Positions 23,341 to 33,422 of a stretch of DNA of 64,000 nucleotides are shown here, one piece after another. Position numbers and translations under genes: made by a program. Source of the stretch: Enoplolaimus lenunculus (Eukaryota > Nematoda > Enoplea > Enoplida > Thoracostomopsidae); NCBI GenBank assembly GCA_030248215.1, contig JASANG010000295.1, positions 248,001-312,000 of the forward strand, given 5' to 3'. A model generated the notes under the pieces. The model saw only the letters and a list, made by a program, of their open reading frames with translations, had not been told where the DNA came from and did no database searches. How positions within the stretch are numbered: position 1 is the first letter of the stretch; the number at the start of each line of letters is the position of its first letter.

Positions 23341-23712
23341 TCAAATATAAAATGCGCCATTAAAATGCTTATAGCGTCGAATAGATTCAGGAACGTTTTT
23401 GTGATTATACGGGCAATGTCTACACGCATTCCCGCAACAAGTTTCCGCCATCAGCAGCTGTGATGTTGTTGCAACTTGACACCCAGTATCAGGATCCTTA
23501 TACCATAATTGTCGGTTCTCAATTGCATTCATATGCAAAACATGAATATCGCGGTCGTGAACATCAAGCTGATTGTAGACTTTGAAGTCTATTTGTGCTT
23601 TTGCCAAAGCGGTTTGTACCATACGCCAACGAACTTTCGCTGTTTTTTCGCTCGCATTTATACTCTTAGAACCTTTCTGTAGTTTCTCTTGCTCCTCCTG
23701 ACTGCGCCACAT
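23341..23712 (-). CDS. C1orf53-like protein with DUF5522 CCGxxCRHCPY domain
   Basis: Intact single-exon frame of 123 residues with its own ATG. The N-terminal half is polar and lysine-rich. The C-terminal half contains WYKDPDTGCQVATTSQLL, then the cysteine motif CCGNACRHCPY, then HKNV and the ending FNGAFYI. This is the layout of vertebrate C1orf53 and the DUF5522 family (CCG.ACRHCPYG.VNV ... FNS.FYV). The cysteines suggest metal binding; the function is not established. It lies 222 bp upstream of MRPL14 on the same strand. A further 5' exon cannot be excluded. Confidence 0.88.
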   Translation of the reverse strand: MWRSQEEQEKLQKGSKSINASEKTAKVRWRMVQTALAKAQIDFKVYNQLDVHDRDIHVLHMNAIENRQLWYKDPDTGCQVATTSQLLMAETCCGNACRHCPYNHKNVPESIRRYKHFNGAFYI

Positions 23713-24154
23713 ATTCCACGTATACTTTTGTGGCGCAAGACTGAAACGTTAATTTACTTGCAGTCATGCAATTATGTAATGCCAACTTTATGGTGTATCT
23801 TGCTAATACGTGCATATCTTCGGAAGAAATATTTTGTGATATCTCGTACCCATATTTCCAGAGCGCGATCGGATATCAAAAATAACGTAGCTTGTGACTT
23901 AATATCCGGCCGGAGCCGGATAATTAATTGAAATCTAACAGTAAACGTCATTCATATCAGATCGTAGCTAACAATTCTGCCTTCCATGACTTTAGCCTTT
24001 CATAGTATTTACGCGACAAAAATTAACATTCCACTCCGCTGTGATGCAGTATGAAAACAGTAACAACGACCTGCGTTGAGTTGCAATATTTGTTTGGCCC
24101 ATGTCACTTTTAAGGGCACCAAGTTTTCCTCAAGTACTCTGAAATACAAGTGGC

Positions 24155-26012
24155 CTAGAACTGAGGATATTTTTGTCGCTTAGTTTTAGATATATTTTTA
24201 CGCTGAAGTTTAACTTTAGTCTTCGGAATAACAATACGCTGAGATACTGTTGAGCCCCTAAAATAACACTGGTCATCTTTAACAGGTTTTCCAGCATTAG
24301 CATAATCCAATAGATTCTGAATGTACAAGAGCACATCCAAACATTAACAACACATGTATTAACAGGAAAAACATGTAACAGTAAGTCAATCAGTTCTGTG
24401 GCAGCGGGCACAAATACAAAGGATGTTTTCAATAGCTTCCAGTTTTTAAAACAACTCTGGCAAGCTAAAGTACCGTAACTGAATGCCGATTATTTGCCTA
24501 AGCCGGATATCTGGTCGTACCAGCATATCTCATATTGCGACTCAATAATAAAAACGGTATGTATGTACACTGTGTTTGAACTAACGCAGTAAAGTCAAAT
24601 TCGCCGTTACGCTAACCATTGACCCAACACAGGGAAAGCATTCAAATTTTTGCTTTAATTTTAAAAACCAGTCATAGTGGGAGTACATTTTATTGAGCGA
24701 AGCTCGAACATACGTAAGCAATTAGGGTAATATGCAAATTAGTTATTAGCGGTTTTGGAGGTTTGTAAGCAATTTCCTCAGATTCCTCGCACCCAAAAAC
24801 CTTCAACCACCCTAATAATTATTGGAATAATTTAAAAAGTCCTAATTTTGTCTCGTCAATTAAGCAAATATGCAAATCATCTATTAGCTAACTATTCGAT
24901 AATCGCTTTTAAAGGTTTGTAGACAATTTATTCAGATTCCTCGCGCCTGAAAACGCATTATTGCTGAAATTAGATTGCTTGTAACCCTAATAATTAGTGA
25001 AACATTGTAAAAGCGCCTAATTTAGGCTTACGTATCAATTATGCTTACATGCAAATTATCTATTAGCTAACTACTCAAATATCGGTTTTTCACGTTTGTA
25101 AACAATTTATTCAGATTCCTCGCACCAAGAAACCTTCAGTAAACCCTAATAATTATTGAAACAATTTAAAAAGTTCGCATTTTGTCTTGTCAATTAAGCT
25201 AATATGCAAATTAGCTATTAGCTAACTATTCAATTATCGGTTTTGGAGGTTTGTCAACAATTTATTCAGATTTCTCGCACCCGAAAAGCTTCAGTAAACC
25301 GTAATAATTAATGAAATAATTTAAAAAGTCCTAGTTTTGTCTTGTCAATAAAGCTAATATGCTAATTAACTATTAGCTAACTATTCAATTATCGGTTTTG
25401 GATGTTTGTAAACAATTTATTCAAATTCCTCGCACTTAAAAATCCTTTAGTATTCAAATTATATTGCTTCTAACTGTAATAATTAGTGAAATATTGTAAA
25501 AAGTCCTACTTTAGGCTTATAAACTATGCTAATATGCAAATTATCTATTAGCTAACTGCTCAGTTATCGGTTTTAGGGGTTTGTAAACAGTCTACGCAGA
25601 TTCTCGCATCCAAAAACCCTTTAATACTAAAATTAGACTGCTTCTAACTGTAATAATTAGTGAAGTATTGTGGAAAGTCCTAATTTAGGCTTAATTAATT
25701 ATGGAAATTAGCCTGTAGCTAACAAACGGCCTAAAATTTTAAAACACCAATGCGAGGTTAACACCCCAGGATAACTGGCTTTCAAACAAAAAAAGTTTAT
25801 CGAAATCGGTTCAGCCGTTGCTGAGATTCTTTTCGGACGGACAGACGGATAGACGGACGGACGGACATCGCTCAATTATAGTAGTTCAATAAAAAACACA
25901 AATCGCATTTTGCTGAATAGTGTTATATAATGTATAAACTTACCTCAAACATTGATAACGTATGCCGCTCGAACACGTTGGAAAATGGGCCAATGAAGAG
26001 GACGGCAACAAT
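24155..26012 (-). CDS. Unrecognised protein, last two exons only
   Basis: Exon 26012-25944 (69 bp) and exon 24316-24155 (162 bp with TAG stop) join in phase 0 through GAG|GTAAGT and TTGTACATTCAG|AAT. The joined reading is IVAVLFIGPFSNVFERHT, then LSMFENLLDYANAGKPVKDD, then QCYFRGSTVSQRIVIP and a basic tail. The tail is rich in Lys, Arg and Gln. The upstream exon edge TCTAG|ATT implies more exons at higher coordinates, which I could not find. I do not recognise the family. Other frames of both exons are worse or stop at once. The intron contains the pearl-like element. Confidence 0.5.
24689..25880. mobile_element. Pearl/HINE-like non-autonomous element with tandem core and ACGG microsatellite
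   Basis: The left end is TTTTATTGAGCGAAGC and the right end is the inverted GCTCAATTATAG. Between them are about six tandem copies of a roughly 155-180 bp unit containing CTATTAGCTAACTATTC, CAATTTATTCAGATTCCTCG and CCTAATAATTA. Then comes GTTGCTGAGATTCTTTTCGG followed by a (GACG/GACA) microsatellite at about 25837-25865. This order matches pearl elements of bivalves and Helentron-associated HINEs. It occupies the intron of the gene at 24155-26012. Confidence 0.75.
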
Positions 26013-26087
26013 CTAGACAGCTCACCAATCATGAGTACTTAGTTTAAATATAAAAAATTCTAATTAAAATAAAGGATCAACAAAGCC

Positions 26088-26509
26088 AAGGTGCGACCGG
26101 ATATCCGGTTCCGGTGTAATATCCGGCAAAAACGGATATCCGTATCCGGTATAAACCTACCGGATACCGGATATTTACGAGTGTGGTGCCGAATATCATA
26201 AAACTGCTTTTTACAGGTGATCGTCAATAATATCTTGTTGCCATTACATTTCTGTGCCAGCCAAGAAGTTCAAGTTTTGATATGTTTTCAGCTACTTTTA
26301 ACTTATGCAAGCGAGCGAGAGTTAAACGCATTTTTGCACTAAATACGTAATTTCATCAACTATAACAAACGAATAATTTGAGCACGCTAAAAATACAACG
26401 AAAAAACCAATTATTTTAACATTTACAATATCCGGTATCCAGTTCCTGTTCCGGTAAGAAATCCAATATCCGTATCCGGTTCCGGTAAGTCATTATCCGC
26501 CGCACCCTG
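26088..26509. mobile_element. hAT-like MITE, CCGGATATCC family
   Basis: The left end is AAGGTGCGACCGGATATCC and the right end is TATCCGCCGCACCCTG. The core is stacked ATCCGG/CCGGAT words around an AT-rich centre. It lies just upstream of the exon at 26012-25944. Confidence 0.65.
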
Positions 26510-26887
26510 AACAAAGCATAAGTTTAACACCAGAGCAGCTAAAGGATTCTAAAGCTAGTTTTATAATCAAAACCTACGTGAACTGACATAAGCTGGGCGT
26601 TCGCTGGGGCGCGGCGGATTGGGGTGCATCAACCGGGCTCCCGGTTCGCAGACGGGGAAAATTTCTGAGTGAGGGTTGCTGAATTTGCAATAAAGCATGA
26701 GTTAGGTGCACTAGCCAGTGGTTAGTTACACCTACAAATAGCACATAGTCAAATACAAGCATATAAATAAAAAACACAGATGAAATCATACCTAGACTGA
26801 GTGCAATATAGTGCAATGTACTGTATGTATATACGCTAGGCAGCATACGGTCGACATATAGGTGACGATAAAAGTAGTTTCAGAGGC

Positions 26888-26961
26888 GGGCTACGCGGTG
26901 CAGTGGTACAGCGCGTGCTCGGAATCCTAGGGCCGGTAATTCAATCCCCGCTCTGTAGGCC
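26888..26961 (+). repeat. tRNA-like unit A, copy 1 (degenerate)
   Basis: Starts GGGCTACGCGGTGCAGTGG and ends near CTCTGTAGGCC. It has A-box and B-box-like words, but the B box is changed to GGTAATTCAATCC. The anticodon stem does not pair. First of five copies; the best preserved is 28598-28670. Confidence 0.55.
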
Positions 26962-27254
26962 TGCTTTTCCAGCTGCTTAGTTAAAAGGTCTGAAGTCCGG
27001 TTTATACCTAGACTGACATGGGGGCTACGCAGTGAGCGCAGTTATAAGTACTGCGCTTTGAACACGGTATCCAATCGAAAAAATAAGATGGATGGTCAAG
27101 GGACGACCTTGCTAAAAATTGGGGCCGTAAGCATGTGAGACATGCTTGTCCGTTTTACGCATATGTAATATGTACAGTGCAGCGCACTGTATGTATGCTA
27201 GCTAGCATCATATGGTCAACATATATGTAGTTTGCGAGAAAAGTAGTTGGAGGC

Positions 27255-27333
27255 GGGCTACGTATGTAGTGCAGTGATAAAACGCTTGCAACGGGATCCA
27301 AACACCGCTAGTTCAATCCTCGCTCTGTAGACT
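27255..27333 (+). repeat. tRNA-like unit A, copy 2 (degenerate)
   Basis: Starts GGGCTACGTATGTAGTGCAG and has the B-box-like TAGTTCAATCCTCGC. An insertion in the D-arm and a poor acceptor stem make it non-functional as a tRNA. Confidence 0.5.
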
Positions 27334-27478
27334 TGCTGTTCTGCTGCTAAGTTAAAAGGTCTGAAGTCCCGGTTCCTATCTGTCGAGTACTGCACGATGG
27401 ATTACCCTACCAATACACAGCGTAGTACACAGGTAAAAACAATACATAATAAATAACACAAATAGTTGAAGAAGCAGT

Positions 27479-27551
27479 GCCGCGGTAGATCAGTTGGTAA
27501 AAGCTTTGGCCCGGTTAGCCGAAAATTACTGGTTCGAATCCAGCCATGGTC
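27479..27551 (+). tRNA. tRNA-like, possible tRNA-Thr(GGT) or pseudogene
   Basis: Acceptor halves GCCGCGG and CCATGGT pair with wobbles and one mismatch. The anticodon stem TTGGC/GCCGA pairs around loop CCGGTTA, giving GGT, although position 33 is C instead of T. The T-arm CTGG-TTCGAAT-CCAG pairs well. The 5' flank ATAGTTGAA reappears inverted after the gene (TTCAACTA). Its place in an array of tRNA-derived repeats favours a pseudogene. Confidence 0.4.
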
Positions 27552-27771
27552 AATTATTTCAACTACTTCACACTAACATAGCAATTACATTGCCCATAAG
27601 ACCGCGCAACCTTAATGACACTGTGTAGAGTGTGAAAATTGGTTGCCAACTTAGTGCACAACTAGAACTTACTTCTGTGGAGTCAGTATATATGCACGGT
27701 AAGTGTATGTGAAACAAAAAGAATGTAATACATGTGCGTGCACATATACCGAAATAAGAAGTTATTGCAAT

Positions 27772-27842
27772 GACCACATGGTGTAGTGGTAGTATGCTTG
27801 GCTGGAGCGCAAGAGGGCTGAAGTTCGATTTCCGGCATGGTC
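27772..27842 (+). repeat. tRNA-like unit C, copy 1
   Basis: Reads GACCACATGGTGTAGTGGTA and ends GGCATGGTC, with TTCGATTTCC as B box. The outer five acceptor pairs form. A partial copy begins at 28075 and is cut off at about 28110; another copy is 29508-29579. A shared body after it (GGGTCGTGCAGA) marks it as a SINE-like repeat. Confidence 0.5.
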
Positions 27843-28112
27843 CAAGCGTTGGGCAAAACATCTAACAGGGGTCGTGCAGACCGTGTCATACCAACATGAG
27901 GACCCACCGAAACGTGCACTGCAAACAGCAAGCCCATGGATTCGGGGAATTGGACTCGCGGTCCGGGACGACCGCCTGTAAAAAAGAGATGTAAGAATAT
28001 GTGCACTGTAAGTGTATGTAAAGTGAAAAGTTTGTAATACATGTACATATATACCGTTATGAAGTTGTTGCCACGACCACATGGTGTAGGGGTAACATGT
28101 TTTGCTCGAGCG

Positions 28113-29190
28113 TGTAAGCATGTGAGACATGCTTGTCCGTTATGTGCACATGCAATATTGTGCAGTGCAGTGTATGTATGCTAGCTGGCAGCATACAGTC
28201 GACACATATAGTCGACGAAAAATGCAGTTGGAGAGGCGGGCTGCGTGGCGCAGTGGTAGAGTGCTCGCTTAAGGATCCGTAGGCTGAGAGTTCAATCCCC
28301 GCTCAAGCATGCTTTTCCAGCTGCTTAGTAAAAGGTTTGATGTCCCAGCTCCTACCTAGAATGACATGGGGGCCACGCCGTGAGCGCAATGGTAAACTGC
28401 CGCGCTATGAACACGGTATCCAGTCGAAAATAGGAGGACGGTCAAGGGACGACCTTGTTGAAAATAAGGGCATGTAAGCATGTGAAATATGCTTGTCCGT
28501 TATGTGCACATGCAATATAGTGCAGTGCACTGTATGTATGCTAGCTGGCAGCATACGGTCGACAAATATAGTCGACGAAAAATGCAGTTGGACAGGCGGG
28601 CTACGTGGCGCAGTGGTAGAGTGCTCGCTTAAGGATCCATAGGCTGAGAGTTCGATCCCCGCTCTAGCCCGCTTTTCCAGCTGCTTGGTAGAAAGGTCTG
28701 ATGTCCCGGTTCCTACCTAGACTGACATAGGGGCCACGCCGTGATCGCAATGGCAAATTGCCGCGCTAAGAGCACGCTATCCAGTCGAAAATAGGATGGA
28801 CGGTCAAGAGACGACCTTGTGGGAAATAAGGGCATGTAAGCATGTGAGACATGCTTGTCCGTTATGTGCACATGCAATATAGTGCAGTGCAGTGTATGTA
28901 TGCTAGCTGGCAGCATACAGTCGACACATATAGTCGACGAAAAATGCAGTTGGAGAGGCGGGCTACGTGGCGCAGTGGTAGAGTGCTCGCTTAAGGATCC
29001 ATAGGCTGAGAGTTCGATCCCCGCTCTAGCCCGCTTTTCCAGCTGCTTGGTAGAAAGGTCTGATGTCCTTGGTTCCTACCTAAATTGACAGAGCGCAAGC
29101 GGGCCGAGGTTCAATTCCCGGTCTGGCCCTTAACTTTGAGCAAAACTTCTGACAAGGGTCGTGCAGAGCATGTTGTACCAACATATGATG
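28113..29190 (+). repeat. Three tandem ~360-bp units each with tRNA-like segments
   Basis: Units begin at about 28113, 28470 and 28831 with GTAAGCATGTGA. Each holds ATGCTAGCTGGCAGCATAC, a GTCGAC pair, tRNA-like unit A (28238-28312, 28598-28670, 28960-29032) and usually a second tRNA-like stretch, B (about 28371 and 28731), starting GGGGCCACGCCGTGA. In the best copy the acceptor arms GGGCTA/TAGCCC pair perfectly and the D-stem GCGC/GTGC pairs. The 5' half, GGTAGAGTGCTCGCTTA, resembles tRNA-Ala. The anticodon stem has lost pairing. Related sequence extends back to about 26880. Confidence 0.7.
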
Positions 29191-29507
29191 CCTCAAAGTT
29201 CAAGAGTGAGATTTAACACTCATCATAAGACAGAAAATTTGCGTGTTACGAATGTGAGCCATGCTTGTCCTGGTGCATATACAATATATGAAATGCACAT
29301 TATATAGTATGCTTGCCGGCTGCTTACGCGACTGACAATCACCAGATATTTCGCGTATTTGATCAGTTATCAATCAACATCATTTGGTGGATGGACCGCT
29401 TTATCAGAACCGTTCCACGTGTCGGTATGTGCGTACGGTAAAGTGTATAAAGCAAAAAGATTGTCAAACATATATGCACATACACCGGAATATGAAGTTG
29501 TTGCAAT

Positions 29508-29579
29508 GACAACGCGGTGCTGTGGTAGCATGCTTGCCTCGACTACAAGATGGCCGAGGTTCGATTCTCGGCGTGGTTC
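29508..29579 (+). repeat. tRNA-like unit C, copy 3
   Basis: Starts GACAACGCGGTGCTGTGG and ends CGGCGTGGTTC. The T-arm CCGAGG-TTCGATT-CTCGG pairs fully and the acceptor pairs with one mismatch. The anticodon loop reads CTCGACT if a five-pair stem with one mismatch is accepted. It could be a tRNA pseudogene or SINE head. Confidence 0.4.
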
Positions 29580-29858
29580 TTAACTTTGGCCAAAGCTTCG
29601 AAGAACCAGTCGCGCTAATCGCTTAAACAGCATAAGTTAACTAGCTATGCCATAAAATTATATAAGCTCCGGTTTTCAAAATCTCTTAATTTACTTTTGG
29701 AAGCTCTTAATAGCATTACTCAATCCTGGGATGATTTAATATACGCATACTTTACCTATGCAAATTTTCATGATAAGCCAATAGCTTAAGCGTACTTGCT
29801 CTCTGCTTAAGTTGAATGGGAATTTTTCTAAAGGCCGTGTAAAAGAGTTTAAAAATAT

Positions 29859-30350
29859 GCGGGGTTTACGTTACCAATTGTGCGCTTGGTACCTGGTTTG
29901 GCACTATGCCCATAGCGGCACACACTAACTTTGTTGTTACCCATATGGATACCAACAGAAAGTGAAATGTTGCACATAGTTAGGTATTTGAAATATTGAC
30001 CTACCCTTATGGGTAGAGTTAAGTTGTCTGCTTGTAGCCCAGATGCCAACATAATGGACTTTCAAGCTTGTACTTTAAAACGGCTCAGTACAGTGAATTT
30101 TGTTTTAGAAGTCTGTTTAGTCTTTTTTACAATATATCTTTTGAAAAAATCTAAAAAATTACGCTAGCTATAATTATTGTTAAACCAATCGCAAGGTACC
30201 CATATGGGTAACAAACCGAAAACCAATTACTCATGTACCCATATGGGCAGAAGCTAGCAAACAACCTATCCATATAGGTTGTTTTTACCTCCTGCTATGG
30301 GTAGGTTATAAAACAGGTCACAAGCGCACAATCAGTAACGTGAACCTCGC
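29859..30350. mobile_element. TIR element rich in CCCATATGGG palindromes (copy 1)
   Basis: Ends are GCGGGGTTTACGTTACCAAT and, inverted, GCGAGGTTCACGTTACTGAT. Both go on with TGTGCGCTTG. The palindrome ACCCATATGGGT or close variants occurs about five times within. No coding capacity. A second element of the same family starts four bases later. Confidence 0.75.
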
Positions 30351-30862
30351 AAAGCGGGGTTCACGTTACTACTTGTGCATTTTGTACCTATTTTTTCACC
30401 TTACCCGTACTTGGTGACAAGTATTTTCACGATACCCATATGGGCAAGTTTAGTACTACATAGCTAGTGATACTTTCGTTCGATCAACCCATATGGATAG
30501 CTCAAAATTTTGATTACATCCGGTATGGATTGTGGATTTGTCCACAAGCTACCCATATGGGTTTTATTTCCGTAGTGGCTACAGAAATTTTTTTAAATGT
30601 TGGTTTCTCGTGTTACTTTGCTTGTCTGGGTTGCTAGCATTTGTTCTTTTAAAATTTGTGTAGGGTGGGTCCACAGTGTGACATGCGGATGCATAGAGGC
30701 AAATAAGAACCTCATGCTGATGCTGTACATCGGTAAAAACACTGCTGCATATGTAGTGCCTTCATATGCAGCAGCAGTAAAACATTGAAGAACCAAGATA
30801 CATGTGTATAATGTTGAGGTTCTTATGAGGCATAAAAACAGAAAAACTCAGCAGTTGATTGT

Positions 30863-30942
30863 GAGGCGGCGTGGCCCAAAGGATAGCGCGCAGGACTGAA
30901 AATCTGTCGACCCGAGTTCGAAACCAATTGGGAGCGTCCCTC
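30863..30942 (+). repeat. tRNA-Phe-like segment, probably a pseudogene
   Basis: Begins GAGGCGGCGTGGCCCAAAGG and ends GAGCGTCCCTC, so the outermost pairs form. The anticodon loop CTGAAAA gives GAA (Phe). GAGTTCGAAACC fits a B box, but the T-stem pairs badly. Confidence 0.4.
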
Positions 30943-31129
30943 ATTTTCAGCTGCTGAGAACTAAAAACTGAAAAACTGTCGTACCCCAGCCTACCCAACT
31001 TATCACACACAGTGCTGGTAGATGCTTTATTTCCATAAATAAATATTAAGCACTCGAGTAAGTCCCAGTGGTTCTTTGTGTTGTTTAAGTTACGACTGCT
31101 TATCGATAACCAGTTGTATAAAAATTTGA

Positions 31130-31478
31130 AAAATGCCGGAGCCGAAGCTGGGGGTCAACGAAACTTGCCGGAGCCGGAGCAGGAGGTGAGGCGAAATTAG
31201 GTAGTAAATATGATGGTTAATTAGTTAATTTTAGCCAATATCTGCAATGTTATTAATAAGTTGTTTCGGTTAACGCTAATTTTCTGCGAAATTTCGGAAA
31301 TTTTTTCCTGAAAATTGTGACAAAAGTAAAACCAAACGCGCTAAACAGATAAATTTTGCAAAATTATGCAAAATTTTACTACCGAAATTGCCGGAACCCC
31401 CGAGAAAAATTCTACCGGAGCCGGAGGCCGATTTTCTGCAGGAACCGGATCCGGAGGCAGACCTCCAGTTGTACCCTG
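31130..31478. mobile_element. hAT-like MITE, CAACCGGAGG family (copy 1)
   Basis: The right end ACCTCCAGTTGTACCCTG is intact and the left end is worn. GCCGGAGCCGGAG words cluster at both ends around an AT-rich centre. Other copies are listed at 45498, 46150, 51330 and 60862. Confidence 0.6.
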
Positions 31479-31639
31479 CCATATGGGTATGTAAAAGCTA
31501 GCTAGCTATACGCATGGATCTATTTATCACGTGCTATGGGTTGGTGAAAATATAGGTACCAAACGCACAAACGGTTACGTGAACCCCGCATTAGGTGTTG
31601 CGTTGGTAAATAATATTTGGCTATAATGTACTGAAGAGG

Positions 31640-32840
31640 TCCATACCTAAATCTGCAGATTACCCGGGAAGAAATTAAGTTCTGCCGATCTGACGCAATC
31701 TTTTTCGCTCGGGATTTTGGGAAATTGGGATTTTGGAAAATTCGTATATTGCCCTGAAAATTGGGATTTTGGTAAATCGGGATTCCGCCGGAAAGTGGGG
31801 TTTACGGCGCAATCTTTTTCGCTCGGGATCTTAGGAAAATGGGTTTTTAGGAAATTGGGATATAACGGGGGAAAATGGGATATTGCCCATGAAACTGGGA
31901 TTTTGAAAAATTCGGATATTATCCGTGAAAATAGGACTTTGGAGAATAAAATTTCGGTACCCCCAAAATTTGCTGGAGGGGTGAAATTGTCCGTTTGTAG
32001 TAATTTAAACTTAAACCGCAGTGTTGTTTTACGTTGCTCATGTTGAGTTTCTTCGTTAAATAATTGGGCTACCCTCCGGATAAAACTTAAACTTCTGAAT
32101 AGCCTAATGTCAGTCACACATTATACGACAGGTGCATGGCGCAAATGCAACATCACTAGTATCCGCAAACAGTTAGATAATATCTAATCGTCCGTGGCCT
32201 TTTTAGCTAGATGCGGACATTTTACAGCTTTGCCAAAATCCTATGCCGACATATGGATTGTTGACAAAACAGTGATTCAGACACATAATTTATTTTCACG
32301 TAGGTAAGCGCATTTCTATAAATCACGGTTAACCCTTTATCACATGAATATTTTCTATTTCATCTGAGACCTACATTTATGCTAGGATTCGAACTCCATT
32401 GACTGGAGTGGGAGGCGTATTTTGCAAACCGAGTTTTTGGACCATTTTTTCATTCTAAACCGTTTCCAACTCAACTGAAGATTACTCATCGCTCAACATG
32501 ACAAAAATTTCTCGCAAACGCTAATATTAATTTTAACTAATATTACTGACAACTTAACCATAAGCTGAAAGAAGCACAATTATATAAAATGTAGATAATC
32601 TATAATTGAAACTGTGATTAATATATATTTTATATATTAGTCACAGCTTCAGTTTATCATAAGGCTCATGCGTGTTGAACTTGCTGCTGCAAGGTACTTT
32701 CGAATGCTGTATGCCCTGAAACGGTCTTTATATAATTGTGCTTTTTTCAGTTCATAACTACGGGTATTTGTAACGCTATTAAAAATTATGAGTACTCAGC
32801 GTAATATAAAATCCGGGGGCGGCAAAATTTTCGCCGGGAA
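31640..32840. repeat. Repeat block with GGGATTTTGG words, related in part to the PDE8-intron element
   Basis: 31690-31960 repeats TTTTCGCTCGGGATTTTGGG and shorter forms. 32430-32812 is close to 57178-57573: both have GAGTTTTTGGACC, AACTAATATTACTGACAA, TTATATATTAGTCACAGC and ATGAGTACTCAGCG in that order. A tRNA-like fragment lies at 32360-32415. The open frames here follow the repeat and are not genes. Confidence 0.6.
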
Positions 32841-33422
32841 AAATGAAAATTTCGAAAATAAAAAAATGTTATGTTCATATAAATCGCCAAAACTTATAAA
32901 AATTTTCTGTTTAAAGTTGTTTAAATTTGTCCATGAAACGTTTTCTTCAGACTCATTTTTATCGTGTTCACAGGGCTCGCCTCGTTGGTTAGTACTTCAG
33001 GTTCCGCTGGGATACTCACCGGCCAAATCAGGCAAATGAGGTCTTATTACAAATCACATAAAAAATGTGTGCGAAATGGAACCTTCTGTATACTTCCAAA
33101 GTGATATCTCTTTACCACATTAACCGTTCAAAAGCATTGATCGCTAAGTTTAGCAACTTAGCTAGGAAATTTCTATCACTACAAATTGCTAGCGAGGTAA
33201 TAGGATGTTCTAAACAGTGTGTTCCTATAAAAATTACCACCACCTGTATGCAGTGAGTTGCTACCCTTAAGCTTCTGGGTACCGCGCTAAACTCTTGTTT
33301 GCACGTAGCAGCCAAAAATGCTTATACACATGTATATATGTTATAACAAATATTGCAACTATGCATTATGCTAACGGCATAGCCTTTTTTGAAAACTTCA
33401 AACGTTTTATACTGCAAGACAA
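32841..33422. other. Upstream region of ANKRD13C
   Basis: The 580 bp before the ANKRD13C start codon are AT-rich. They should contain its promoter and 5' UTR, but I see no CpG-rich stretch or clear core-promoter motif. Frames here are short and unsupported. Confidence 0.4.

Larger units (their letters stand above)
30354..31589. mobile_element. TIR element rich in CCCATATGGG palindromes (copy 2) with nested insertions
   Basis: The left end is GCGGGGTTCACGTTACTAC and the right end inverted is GCGGGGTTCACGTAACC. CCCATATGG words lie near 30435, 30488, 30551 and 31482. The interior carries a tRNA-like segment (30863-30942) and a CCGGAGG-type element (about 31130-31478), so at least one insertion is younger than the host element. 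Confidence 0.7.

Noticed and set aside
24130..24432. 100-residue minus-strand frame overlapping the last exon of the unknown gene
   Set aside because: It is the +1 frame of the exon at 24316-24155. The acceptor TTGTACATTCAG and phase 0 fit the other frame, which also reads more like protein.
26574..26846. Minus-strand 90-residue frame, possible first exon of the unknown gene
   Set aside because: The GC-richer end has a possible donor (TTCAC|GTAGGT), but its phase does not fit the next exon and the upstream part is unlike protein.
27568..28130. Three overlapping 97-122 residue frames on the minus strand
   Set aside because: They run through the tRNA-derived repeats and repeat each other; no family or splice support.
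31647..32117. 156- and 109-residue frames on opposite strands
   Set aside because: Both translate the TTCGCTCGGGATTTTGGG repeat; the proteins are just the repeat.
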